A stretch of DNA of 64,000 bases, taken from contig CAVVFZ010000033.1 in the NCBI GenBank assembly GCA_963747555.1, positions 1-64,000 of the forward strand, written 5' to 3'. The notes beneath the pieces are model-generated. The model was given only the letters and a program-made list of their open reading frames with translations. It did not search any database and was not told the origin of the DNA. Position numbers and translations under genes: made by a program. This DNA comes from DUZB01 sp963747555 (GTDB lineage Bacteria > Desulfobacterota > DSM-4660 > Desulfatiglandales > Desulfatiglandaceae). Of the stretch, positions 52,527 through 61,872 are shown in pieces. Numbering within the stretch: the first letter of the stretch is position 1; the number at the start of each line of letters is the position of its first letter.

Positions 52527-53600
52527 TCACGCCTCCGCCGGGGCCGGTTCGTCCTCGCCCCAGACGCGGGCGAGGGTGGCCTGGATCTTTTTCTCGAAGC
52601 GGGTGATCAGTTCGCGGTTGGCGGCGACCAGCGCTTGCTCGGCTTCGATTTCGGCGACGATGGCTTGCTGCGTGGCGAGGGGCGGGAGGGGTAGTTTTAG
52701 TCTCTTTTAGGATCTTTACGGAGGCCTGTTGTTGATGCGGCACCGTAGGTGAACTCGCAATCCTTTTCAGGAAGTTCTCGCTTTCCATCCAGAGTTTGAA
52801 AAAAATGCCGAAGACTCGGTCTGTAGGGGTCAGTTTCACGGTATCCGGCTGATAACACCGGCTGGCGCCTTCTCGGGGATGATCGCCACCTTTCCCATCG
52901 TGCCTGAACAGCTCATGATAAGCTCGCCAGGACGTACCTGAAACCGCTTGCATTTCGTAAAGCTTCTCCTCGTCAATAAAATACCTGAACTCGGAGAAAT
53001 CATTCTCAATGGCATGTTTGTGTTCATAGACAGCATACCCGCTTTTGACAAAGATGTCCTTTTTCAAACTACCCCCAATGGCCCTCGTTTAAAAACGCAG
53101 ACCTCACCTAAGCGGTTTATTCGGCCAGTCGGGGTGGATGGGGATGTGGGGGCGGTAGTTGTCGAGGACGGCGCGGGCGCCGTCGATGACTTTCTGGTAG
53201 CCCTCGATCTCCGCCACGATCTCCTTCTGCACATCCAGCGGCGGCAGGGGATTTCGAGCATCTCAATGTCGCTGCGTTGATCGATGCGAATTCCTGCATC
53301 GCCTCGTCCGCAGATCTAAGGACTAGATTACATCAGCGAAATTAGAAATTTCATTAGCTGCATCTCGACAGTATACATTCGTTGGATCGTAGAATGACGG
53401 GCCCAATGGGCAGAACAGTCGGTTCAAACAATGTGACTTTGCCTGCGAATCTCTTTGTCGTCCAGCCTTCGTGGGCCTTCGACAAGAAACTCATTTTGAA
53501 ATCCATAAAGCCGTTTGATCCTCTACTGGGAAAGGACATCTCGATCGATTGCCTTCGTGAACGTTTCCTGCCATGATTCCATCGTGCGACGTCACAGATA
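52527..53600 (-). pseudogene. hsdS: Type I restriction specificity subunit, multiply frameshifted
   Basis: Recognisable blocks lie in different minus-strand frames: EIPLPPLDVQKEIVAEIEGY with RAVLDNYRPHIPIHPDWP near 53110-53260, FVKSGYAVYEHKHAI and PGELIMSCSGTMGKVAIIPE near 52850-53060, and LATQQAIVAEIEAEQAL with NRELITRFEKKIQATLARVW near 52530-52690, ending at TGA 52529-52527. Two conserved 'PPLxxQ.xIVxEIE' helices with target-recognition sequence between them are the HsdS layout. The first recognition domain is largely unreadable. At least four indels. Confidence 0.65.
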
Positions 53601-54974
53601 TTAACGGGAAATGGGACATCGCGCGCCATTCACCCGATACCGCTCCCCACTCAGGTTGTACTCCCCATTCGCAGACACCTTCTCCTTCTCCACAATCAAC
53701 CCCAACGCGGGCTGAAACTCCTCAAACGATTTTCCCGCCCGCACTCGGCGCATGTATTCATCAATCTCAATACGCGCCTGAGGCAAATCATTCTTATCGA
53801 TCTCACGCCGCTGGGCGCCCAAGCCGAATCCGTCATTTTCGATCTTGAAGAATGCGATGGTGCCGGTCCGCTTGGCCAGCGATTTATCAAGAATCAGGAT
53901 CGAGGTCTTCACGCCCGAATAGGGCTGGAACACCCCGGCGGGCAGCGAGACCACGGCCACGAGGGATTCCTCCACCAGCATCTTACGCAGCTGTTTATAG
54001 GCGTTCTGGCTCTGGAAAATGATCCCTTCGGGCACGATGATGCCGGCGCGGCCGGTGGGCGTGAGGTGTTCGGCCATGTAGTCCACGAACAACACTTCGG
54101 AGCGCTTGGACTGCACTGAAAAGCGGTTGTGCGGCTTGATGCCGCCCTTCGGCGACATGAAGGGAGGATTGGCGAGAATCACGTCCGCATATTCGTTCCA
54201 GCGATCCTGGCTGGTCAGCGTATCGTACTCGTAGATGTGCGGATCAGCAAAGCCATGCAGATACAGGTTTACCAGGGACAGGCGCACCATGTCGGGTGAG
54301 ATGTCGTAGCCCTTGAAGTTCTGAGCGAGACGCCCCTTGTCGTCAGGCGTAAGCGTACTGTTTCCCTTGGCGTCGGCGTTGGCCTTTAGGATGTGCTTGT
54401 AGGAGGAGATGAGGAACCCGGCAGTGCCGCATGCCGGATCGAGCACGGTTTCGGTCTTCTTCGGGTCGATGATCTCCACCATGAAGTCGATAATGTGGCG
54501 AGGGGTCCGGAACTGCCCTGCATCACCCTGGGAGCCGAGCACGGAAAGAAGATACTCGAAGGCGTCGCCGAGTCGTTCGCTGTGATCGTATTCAAACTCA
54601 TCGATGACCTTGAGAAACATCTTGAGCGTCTCAGGGTCCCGGTAGGGCAGATAGGCGTTTTTGAAGATGTCGCGGAAAAGGGGCGGAATGCCGGGGTTTT
54701 CGGGCATCTTGGTAATGGCTTCCGCGTAGAGGTTGAGAATTTCGTGACCGCCCAGGCCGGAGCGCATGAGCTTGGCCCAGCCGTAACGGGCAAACTCTCC
54801 CTCGAAAAACTTGCGCTTGCCGCCGAACTCCTCGCTCTCAGCGTCCATGTCGTCCATGAACTTGTAGATCAGGGCAATGGTGATCTGTTCCACCTGGCTT
54901 TTGGGGTCGGGTACTTTACCCACGAGGATATCACGGGCCGTATCGATGCGCCGTTTGGTATCGGTATCGAGCAT
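53601..54974 (-). CDS. hsdM: Type I restriction-modification methyltransferase subunit
   Basis: 457 residues. SAM-binding motif VLDPACGTAGFLISSYKH and catalytic ADVILANPPFMS of N6-adenine methylases; the N-terminal helical domain starts MLDTDTKRRIDTARDILVGK. The C-terminus NGEYNLSGERYRVN normally leads directly into a specificity region in this subgroup, so hsdM and hsdS may have been one fused gene before the frameshifts. It methylates adenine in the site recognised by HsdS. Confidence 0.9.
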   Translation of the reverse strand: MLDTDTKRRIDTARDILVGKVPDPKSQVEQITIALIYKFMDDMDAESEEFGGKRKFFEGEFARYGWAKLMRSGLGGHEILNLYAEAITKMPENPGIPPLFRDIFKNAYLPYRDPETLKMFLKVIDEFEYDHSERLGDAFEYLLSVLGSQGDAGQFRTPRHIIDFMVEIIDPKKTETVLDPACGTAGFLISSYKHILKANADAKGNSTLTPDDKGRLAQNFKGYDISPDMVRLSLVNLYLHGFADPHIYEYDTLTSQDRWNEYADVILANPPFMSPKGGIKPHNRFSVQSKRSEVLFVDYMAEHLTPTGRAGIIVPEGIIFQSQNAYKQLRKMLVEESLVAVVSLPAGVFQPYSGVKTSILILDKSLAKRTGTIAFFKIENDGFGLGAQRREIDKNDLPQARIEIDEYMRRVRAGKSFEEFQPALGLIVEKEKVSANGEYNLSGERYRVNGARCPISR

Positions 54975-54976
54975 AT

Positions 54977-55810
54977 CTATTCCTTGAGTTGTTTCAGCGC
55001 AGGGGCGGAAGTAAGCACATGCATCTGTCGGATGGCGATGGCATTGAGGCGTTTAAGGCGTTCGCTCTGCGGCAGCCCCATGTGGATGAACTCGGCGTTC
55101 ATTCCCTCGATATTGGCCAGCACGAGCAGTTGCTCGACGCCGGCATAGTCCCGCATATTGCCTTCCAGGTTGGGGTTGGCTTCCCGCCACTGTTTGGCTG
55201 TCTGGCCGAACAGCGCGACATTTAAGAGGTCGGCCTCGCTGGCATAGGTAATGGCCGCCTGGGCCGGGGTGACGACCTTGGGAATGAGGTGCGCCTGGAT
55301 CGCATCGGTATGAATGCGATAGTTCAATTTGGAGAGGGTGCGGTTCAGGTTCCAAGCCAATGACAGGCGGTTGTTTTCGTCTTCCTTGAGACGCTGGAAC
55401 TCCTTGATGAGGTATAGTTTGAACTCCACCGATATCCAGGCGGCGAATTCAAACGCAATGTCCTTATGGGCATAGGTGCCGCCATACCGTCCCGGCTTGG
55501 AGACCAGTCCGATGGCGTGGGTGGCGTCTATCCATTGGCGGGGAGTCAATACAAAGCTGTTGAGACCCGCTCTGTTTCTAAACCCCTCGAATTCGAGGGG
55601 TTTAAAAGTACTATTGTTCAAACGCTCCCATATGCCTAAAAATTCAATGGTATTGCGGTTTCTCATCCAGTTTTGGATGACATGATCCGAGCGATCGGGC
55701 TCTTTATGTTTGGCAATGTCCGTCAAGGAAATATAGGTGTCGATCGTGTGATTAAGAATGGTGACGGATGTTCCTTGCACATCCATGGTCGCTTTTTTGG
55801 CTTTAGGCAT
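54977..55810 (-). CDS. KilA-N domain protein within the restriction operon
   Basis: 277 residues. YISLTDIAKHKEPDRSDHVIQNWMRNRNTIEFLGIWERLNN is a KilA-N domain, found in phage and restriction-linked proteins and thought to bind DNA. The C-terminal half is helical (WREANPNLEGNMRDYAGVEQLL). It lies between hsdR (8 bases) and hsdM (2 bases), so it is co-expressed. Genes of this kind are frequent inside type I loci; the role may be control or anti-phage. Confidence 0.85.
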   Translation of the reverse strand: MPKAKKATMDVQGTSVTILNHTIDTYISLTDIAKHKEPDRSDHVIQNWMRNRNTIEFLGIWERLNNSTFKPLEFEGFRNRAGLNSFVLTPRQWIDATHAIGLVSKPGRYGGTYAHKDIAFEFAAWISVEFKLYLIKEFQRLKEDENNRLSLAWNLNRTLSKLNYRIHTDAIQAHLIPKVVTPAQAAITYASEADLLNVALFGQTAKQWREANPNLEGNMRDYAGVEQLLVLANIEGMNAEFIHMGLPQSERLKRLNAIAIRQMHVLTSAPALKQLKE

Positions 55811-55818
55811 AAAGGCTC

Positions 55819-58362
55819 CTATGCGGCAAACTGGTTCAAGGAGACATAGTCCTTGACGTATTCCGGGATGAGTCTGCGGTATTTTTCCGGCACGGCCCGG
55901 AAGTCGCGGGTGGAAAAGACCGGGTTGGTGGCCAGATCCGTGAATTGCTTGCTCTCGATGATATGGCGCACCTGGTCGCTGGTGACGTAGGCCTTGAAAA
56001 AGGTCTTGATGGCCGGGATGGCCTCGGCCTCATCGGGCTTGTAGTCGGCGACGAACTTGGCGAACTCCTCTTCCAGCAGTTCGTCTTTGGACTTGAAGCG
56101 GGGGATCAGACCGAAGATTTTCTCCAAGATTTCCCGCAAGGTCAGGCGGCGATCCACGGCGGCGGCCTTGCGCAGTTTGTCGAGAGTGTAATATTCCTCG
56201 GGTTTTTCGAAGACCTCGCGGTTCACATAGTCGATGACCCGATCCCATTGTCCGGCCTCCACGCTCTTTGCAATGAAGTCGTTTTCGCGCACCGTATCCT
56301 CGAATTTCTCGAAAAACATGCGGTCGATCTTCATGCCCTCGCAGCCGATGGCCTCTTCCTGAATGCTGGCGAGGATGTCCGTGCCGAGGTGCTCGTAGGT
56401 GCCGCCGACCACCACCGGGCCTGTGCCTCCGTCGCCATCCCCGCCTTTGCCCCGGGGTCGAGGAAGCTTCAATACTTCGTCGTAATTGAACTCCTCCTCG
56501 AAGTATTCGCAGTTGGCGAAGAAATCGAAGAGCTTGAAGGCGGTCTTCTGGGGCTGCAAGACGCCATCCTTTAAGCTGTCATCGAAAAGCTGTTCGAGAA
56601 AGTTGTGCTTGCGGGTGCCGCGCCCTTTGATCTGGATGAAATCGGTCGGCGAGAAAATCGGTCGAAATAGGCCGAGATTCAGGATGTCGGTGCAGTCGTA
56701 GCCCGTGGTCATCATGCCGACCGTCACGCAGACACGCGCCTTGCTGGTTTTGTAGCTGGGCAGGAAGTTGGCTGAGCCGAGCAGGTTGTTGTTGGTGAAG
56801 TTGATGGTGAACTGCTGGGCGTCGGGGATCTGGGAGGTGACCTGCACGGCGAAGTCGGACTGGTACTTGCCGGGGAACATGCGGTCGGCCATCTCGTTGA
56901 GAATCTGCGTCAGCTTGGCGGCATGGTTCTGGCTGACCGCAGAAGATGATGGACTTGCCGATCTCGCCGCTGACCGGATCGCGCAGGGCATTTTCCAAAA
57001 AGGTCTTGCAGAAAAGCTGGTTGGTGGCCTCGGCGAAGAAGCGCTTTTCGAATTCCCGCTGCTTGAAGGCCTCCTGTTGGTCTTCGCCGTTATCGTCGGT
57101 AAACGAGACGACGAAGCCCTCTTCCGAAAGCAGTTGGGTGGTGATCTCGGTGCGGGCATCCACCACAGTGGGGTTGATCAGGAAGCCGTCTTTCACGCCG
57201 TCCAGAAGCGAGTAGCGAGAAGGTGGGCTGGCTGTTCTCGCAGCCGAAGGTGCGGTAGGTGTCGAGCAGCAGCCGCCGCTCGGATTCGCGCGGGTCGCGG
57301 GTGGTGGGGTTGGCCTTGTCGAACCTTTTGAGATAGTCGCGGGGCGTGGCAGTGAGGCCCAGCTTGTAGCCGATGAAGTAGTCGAAGACGGCGCGGGCGT
57401 TGCCGCCGATGGAGCGGTGTGCTTCGTCGGAGATCACGAGATCGAAATCGGTCGGCGAGAAAAGTCGCTGATACTTGTTGTTGAACAGGAGCGACTGCAC
57501 GGTGGTGACGACGATTTCCGCCCGCCGCCAGTCGTCGCGGTTTTCCTTGTAGATCACCGTCTGAAAGTCAGCGGAGAGAAGCGCCGCAAAGGCCTTCTTC
57601 GCCTGGTCCTCCAGTTCGAGACGGTCCACCAGAAACAGCACGCGCCGGGCATTGCCGGAGCGGAGAAAGAGTTTGATGATGGCGGCGGCAGTGAGCGTCT
57701 TGCCGGTGCCGGTGGCCATCTCGAACAGGAAGCGGTCTTTACCTTCTTTGACTGCCCGCTGCAGGGCGTGAATGGCCTTCAACTGATAGGGCCGCAGGAA
57801 GCGCAGCTTGTTGGCCTGGATGAAGCCGGGGCGCTCGGCTTCGTTGCTCCATGCGGCTTCGGAATGGTAGTTCGGGCGCTGGGTCAGGGCGATGTAGTCG
57901 TCACCGACCCGCTCCTCGATGAGGCGTTTCGGGTTGGGCGTGACCTTCTGGTAGCCGGTCACTGAGTCCGGCGTAGGAAAGGAGGTGATAATATAGGGAT
58001 TGCCGCGCTCCAGGTCCCAAAAGTAGTGCAGGTTGCCGTTTGAAAGAATGACGAAACGGCAGTTCTGGGACCTGGCGTATTTGCGGGCCTGCTCCTTGCC
58101 GACCAGCGGGTTTTTGTCTTCTGATTTGGCTTCCAGGACGATGAGAGGGAAGCCTTTGGCGTTCGAGCAGCAGGAAGTCGATGAAGCCCTTGCTCGTCTT
58201 CTCGAAATTCTCGCCCAGTGCGTCCAGATCGGGTGACTGGATACTGACGCTGGGTTCAAGGCGGATGTTGGCGGGCATATCCCTTCAGGGAAAAAGCGCC
58301 AGCCTGCCGCTTTCGAGCAGCTTGTTGATCTTGATTCTGGCGGTGGCTTCTTTAGCAGACAC
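55819..58362 (-). CDS. hsdR: Type I restriction endonuclease subunit, about five frameshifts
   Basis: About 845 residues when read across shifts near 58310, 58282, 58170, 57215 and 56943. It starts at GTG 58362 (AGGAACG upstream) with SAKEATARIKINKLLE. PLIVLEAKSEDKNPLVGKEQARKYA is the endonuclease E-x-K region. MATGTGKTLTAAAIIKL (Walker A), LVISDEAHRSIGG (motif II), GLTATPRDY and the QIKGRGTRKH motif VI region form the translocase. The C-terminal helical part is complete (NYDEVLKLPRPRGKG to SLNQFAA). Several shifts are at homopolymers, suggesting sequencing error. Confidence 0.85.
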
Positions 58363-58390
58363 TTTCGTTCCTGTCTCGACGTCGGTCAAG

Positions 58391-58450
58391 CATTATAACG
58401 CTGTTTTCACGCGCCCGGCTTTATGGGTCGCGTGCAAAAATTTGTTATGC
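58391..58450 (-). other. attC-like recombination site after the PLD-family gene
   Basis: Minus strand: GCATAAC, AAA, TTTTTGCACGCG-A-CC, loop, GG-G-CGCGTG, AAAAC, AGC, GTTATAATG. The outer ATAAC/GTTAT and inner TTTTTGCACGCG/CGCGTGAAAAC arms pair with a few bulged bases, and its length is 60. It lies 73 bases past the stop of the gene at 58523 in the same orientation. Confidence 0.6.
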
Positions 58451-58522
58451 GGCATTTGCTCAAACTGCTAAGGTATCTACTTGATCGCCCACGATGCAAA
58501 GGGGGTGGACAAAGCAGACCCT

Positions 58523-59257
58523 TCACGCCAGAATCGAAGCCGTTGCCCAAATAGCCTCGTATGCATCGAGCTTAAGCGGGGCAATCGAATCAACCCGTAC
58601 TATCTCAGCAGGTGCACGTTTTGCAAAGTCCTTAAGGGACTGGCTAATCGTCCAGGCCTCGTGCCGGTTAATGAAGATTGCCCTGTCATGTAACGACTTG
58701 GCCGGGGATAGGCGAACACTCAATGGACGACTTGTACCGTACTGGGTAATCCACTTTTGCGCAGCTGGCTTCAATGTCGCTTTGTGGTCATTTGTATCTG
58801 CCAAAAGCCTAAGTGGTACGCCCTCAGGGACAGCAAGGCCAAACTCAATGAGAGCCGCCTGATCCATGTAGGGATCAACAATCATTACATCGGTCGTTGC
58901 GGCAGCAAAGATTTTCGAGAGTGCCGCAAAGGCGTCAAAGCTGTTGCCCACAGGAACAAAAGACCCCGCCGACCCTGCTGGTAAATGCAGTTCACAGTGG
59001 CTCAATGCACGGTAAAGGATCTGAAATACTTGTTGGACACCCGAAGACCATGCCGCCGATCTCATACGGTCCACAGCGGTAGAAAACGAAATTGCATCAA
59101 TTCCTATGCCGCCATAGACGGTATTGACCAGTGCATGACCTCTACCAAGCCAGTGAAGTGCTGTGGGCTGAACACAAGCCTGATAGGATGACAGGTCGGG
59201 GGGTGTTTCGAGCAATCTGCCAAGTTGCTGGTATAGCATGTTGTAATCTGTTGACAT
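58523..59257 (-). CDS. PLD-like protein, probable integron cassette gene
   Basis: 244 residues from ATG 59257 (GAAGGAAGG upstream). The N-terminal half is helical (MLYQQLGRLLETPPDL, QPTALHWLGRGHALV). The second half has a single phospholipase-D-like unit: TDVMIVDPYMDQAALIEFGL, then LHDRAIFINRHEAWTISQSLKDFAKR, where H-D-R and S-x-K-D resemble a degenerate HKD motif. Such single-unit proteins may be nucleases or sensors. Between two cassette-type sites, and next to a restriction operon, it could be a defence gene. Confidence 0.65.
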   Translation of the reverse strand: MSTDYNMLYQQLGRLLETPPDLSSYQACVQPTALHWLGRGHALVNTVYGGIGIDAISFSTAVDRMRSAAWSSGVQQVFQILYRALSHCELHLPAGSAGSFVPVGNSFDAFAALSKIFAAATTDVMIVDPYMDQAALIEFGLAVPEGVPLRLLADTNDHKATLKPAAQKWITQYGTSRPLSVRLSPAKSLHDRAIFINRHEAWTISQSLKDFAKRAPAEIVRVDSIAPLKLDAYEAIWATASILA

Positions 59258-59401
59258 AGGGAAGCCTTCCTTCAATGTGGTTACAAGTGCCGCCTCGTTA
59301 AAATCTCGTCAAACGCCCACCAAGCGAGGCGCAGCCTGTCTCCAAGGCAAAGGGATTTTAAAGCATGCTATCGCCTGTATGCCGCTGCGCGGGTTTTAGC
59401 C

Positions 59402-59439
59402 GCATAACAAGTTAATTAAAGGGACGGATTCGGTCCCTT
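59402..59439 (-). other. attI/attC-like half site with hairpin
   Basis: On the minus strand AAGGGAC-CGAATCC-GTCCCTT (59439-59419) is followed by TTAATTAACTT and GTTATGC (59408-59402), the GTTRRRY-like core after which cassettes are inserted. It lies upstream of the cassette-like gene and 250 bases from the integrase fragment, where attI or the first attC would be. No clear partner arm, so confidence is modest. Confidence 0.4.
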
Positions 59440-59661
59440 CAATACCTCAAATAGGGTATTATCCATAAAAGCAACAGTCGTGCCATATTCCTACTGTAGC
59501 ATAAAAAGTTAAAAATCCAGGGGGCTTTTTGCTTCTTTCACCGTTTTGCTCGGTACGCAATGGGTATAAATCATTGTCGTTCTCACATCGGCGTGATTTG
59601 GATCGTACGAATATCATAATTGGCCTGCAATAGATGCGTAGCCCCGCCTTTGGGCGGGACC

Positions 59662-59805
59662 ACCCATTTGCTTGAAAACGGAGTGGATATTCGGGTCGTT
59701 CAGGAATTGATGGGCCATGCCGGTGTGAAAACCACCAAGATCTATACCCACGTAATGGAAAAGGACATTTCCGTTGTCCGAAGCCCGCTGGATGGGCTTA
59801 GGTGA
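59662..59805 (+). pseudogene. intI: 3' end of an integron integrase gene
   Basis: 47 codons: HLLENGVDIRVVQELMGHAG then VKTTKIYTHVMEKDISVVRS and PLDGL, stop TGA 59803-59805. IRxVQELxGH and TTxIYTHV hold the second catalytic His and the Tyr nucleophile of tyrosine recombinases. The V-RSPLDxL ending is typical of IntI. The rest of the gene, including the first catalytic Arg and the IntI-specific insert, is absent. Orientation is opposite to the cassette-like genes on its left, as in real integrons. Confidence 0.75.
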
Positions 59806-59979
59806 ATCCGGTTTCTCCGGAAAATGGCCGGATCTGTTGTCCATGACTCCCACCATCGGCTCATCTTCTCAACATCGTCTACAAGGATCGATTTATATTC
59901 CGGTACGTTATCAATACCGCGGAAAGTCTTACTCCCAACAGGAAAAATAGTTCCTGTTAGGAGATGGATAGGTACGCTT

Positions 59980-60195
59980 TAAGGGGATACTCCATGGGAA
60001 CCTCTTGAAGGCAGATTCAGGGTTCAATTGCAGGAAATCATATGGAAAACAAGGGAGAAGTCAAGGTAAATATGGGAAAATAGGGCATGGGGGAGGTTTT
60101 TGAGCGGTAGGTCTTCATCGGTTTATGGATTTCGCACAAAATTTCGTCTGGTGCGGCGAAAAGCCTGTTTGGCGGACAACGCTTTGGCATCGCCT
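59980..60195. repeat. About 220-bp dispersed non-coding repeat, copy B
   Basis: Second copy of 31955-32175, same orientation and block order (GGGAACCTCTTGA, GATTCAGGGTTCAATT, GAAATCATATGGAAA, GGAGAAGTCAAGG, CGTCTGGTGCGGCGAAAAGCC). It is not beside a kinase gene here, so it is not simply a promoter. It occupies part of the long gene-poor stretch 59806-60511. Confidence 0.7.
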
Positions 60196-60254
60196 GCTCC
60201 TCGGTCCTTTGGCTTAGTGCTCTTATTCATAATTATGGTGATGTATCAGCAGTG

Positions 60255-60478
60255 GTATTTTTTCACCACCGAGACACAGAGGGCACGGAGGTACTATTTC
60301 TTTTTGCCCATCGGGAGACGGCGATGGGCAAAAAACCTGAACCTTCGCTGAAACCACCACTGCTCATTGGAACGTAGATTCTCTTTATGCGCCAGCATCG
60401 ATGCTTTCGTTTGCCGTCGTCTCCCGGCAAACGAAAAAAATACTCATCTCCGTGCTCTCAGTGCCTCTGTGGTGAGAT
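60255..60478. repeat. Inverted-repeat element with CACxACxGAGACACAGAG-type ends
   Basis: The left end has TTTTTTCACCACCGAGACAC then AGAGGGCACGGAGG; the right end has its approximate inverse, CTCCGTGCTCTCAGTGCCTC then TGTGGTGAGA. Inside are two strong hairpins: TTTTTGCCCATCG/CGATGGGCAAAAA and TTTCGTTTGCC/GGCAAACGAAA. CACAGAGACACAGAG-type repeats are frequent in environmental genomes and usually uncharacterised. The element ends where the DUF401-like frame is cut. Confidence 0.7.
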
Positions 60479-60511
60479 CCAATTGCCGTTAAGGCTTCAA
60501 TAAATTATACG

Positions 60512-60898
60512 CTACCCTATGGCGGAAAAAAGGGCGCCTCCGGGCATGGGCAAAAGGCCGATCAGGGCTGGCATGACCGCGCCCACAACCCGTGCATCCC
60601 GTGAAAGAAGGGCAAAACGCTCCACGAGCCGCTTCATATGCCCGGAGCGTTCCATGAGTCGGCTCATGATCAGGATCAACCCCACGATGGCGGCCAGACC
60701 GATGGTCTGAGGATTGGCCGCGCTGCCGAGGGCCGCACGCAACCAGCCGCCGAGGCCGAGACCCGTCCACAGAGCCAGGGTTACCGAGCCGACCAAAAGG
60801 GAAAGCCCCAGATGGAGACGGAATCGGTTCAGGATCAGAACCAGCGCAAAGACGGCAAACATTTTGATGGTGGCGGGAATGGGCGAAAACTCCTTCAT
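60512..60898 (-). pseudogene. N-terminal fragment of a DUF401-type membrane protein
   Basis: 128 codons with hydrophobic helices (MFAVFALVLILNRFRLHLGLSL; QTIGLAAIVGLILIMSRLM; AVMPALIGLLPMPGGALFSA). LIGLLPMPGGALFSAP is a hallmark of DUF401/GntP-like permeases of about 400 residues. Here the protein loses similarity right after ALFSA and stops at the repeat boundary. It is a truncated, probably dead gene. Confidence 0.65.
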
Positions 60899-61021
60899 TC
60901 AGAAAATCGGGTCCAACAAAAGAACATGGAGACACTCCTCCTTGGGAACTCTTTTGTCAAGCCTCTTTTCCCATTCGCGTTTCCTCTTGATGAAAAGCCG
61001 TTTCTTCTCTATATTGCCCGG

Positions 61022-61649
61022 ATGGAACATATCACTTTTTTCTTCAAGGGGCTGATGACCGGCCTTTTTTTGTGCGCACCCTTGGGTCCCATCGGAATCA
61101 TCTGCGTGAGGCGGACCATTGCCGATGGAAAGCTTGCCGGCCTGCTTTCCGTATTGGGGGCTTCCACCGTTGATGCGCTTTATTGCGTGGTGGCGGGACT
61201 GGGAACCAGTTACATTTCAACTTTTCTCAGCCGGGAAAAAACGACCATCCAGCTTGTGGGAGGACTGGTGCTCGTCCTGGTGGGCATTATCATATTCCGG
61301 TCCAGGCCCGACGAAAAAGTGAAGGACCAAGGAAATCAGGGGACTTTTCGGGGCCTATCGGTCCACCTTCCTTCTCATGATGGCCAATCCCCTGCCCATT
61401 CTCGTGTTTACCGCGGCCTTCGCGGCCATAGGCGTACAGGGATGGCATGTGAACGCGTCCACAACCTTTTCCATGGTATCCGGCGTTTCCCTGGGTTCCG
61501 CCTTGTGGGCGCCCATCCTGGTTCTGGCGGTCAGTTTCTTCGGACTGCAATTCAACCACAAACAGCTGGTCTTGCTGAATCGTATAGCGGGGGGAACGAT
61601 CGTTGTCTTCGGCGTGGTGCTTGCCGTGATGGCCGTTTTCAAGAATTGA
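61022..61649 (+). CDS. LysE-type exporter, frameshift near 61335
   Basis: About 208 residues once corrected. FKGLMTGLFLCAPLGPIGII and GLLSVLGASTVDALYCVVAGLG are the LysE N-terminal region. After EKVKD an extra C near 61328 shifts the frame; removing it joins KEIRGLFGAYRSTFLLMMANPLPILVFT, the second LysE block, to the TGA at 61647-61649. It has six predicted membrane helices. Substrate unknown. It is not closely related to the LysE gene at 36823. Confidence 0.75.
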
Positions 61650-61872
61650 GAAAGCCGGGAACAAAGATATCTCGCAAGGCCACAAGAACAAAGGTTTCAG
61701 GTTTGGGTTTCAGGTTCAGCTAAGAGTCCAGTTTCCTTCGATTTCTTTCACACGACTTTTCGCCCGCTACGCTCAAGACAGAGAACGCTAAAATCCCTTG
61801 CGTCGAATGGCGATTCGAAAGGCTTTGCGTCCCTGGCGTCTGCGGTTCAAAAACAAATAACCAGATGAAGTT

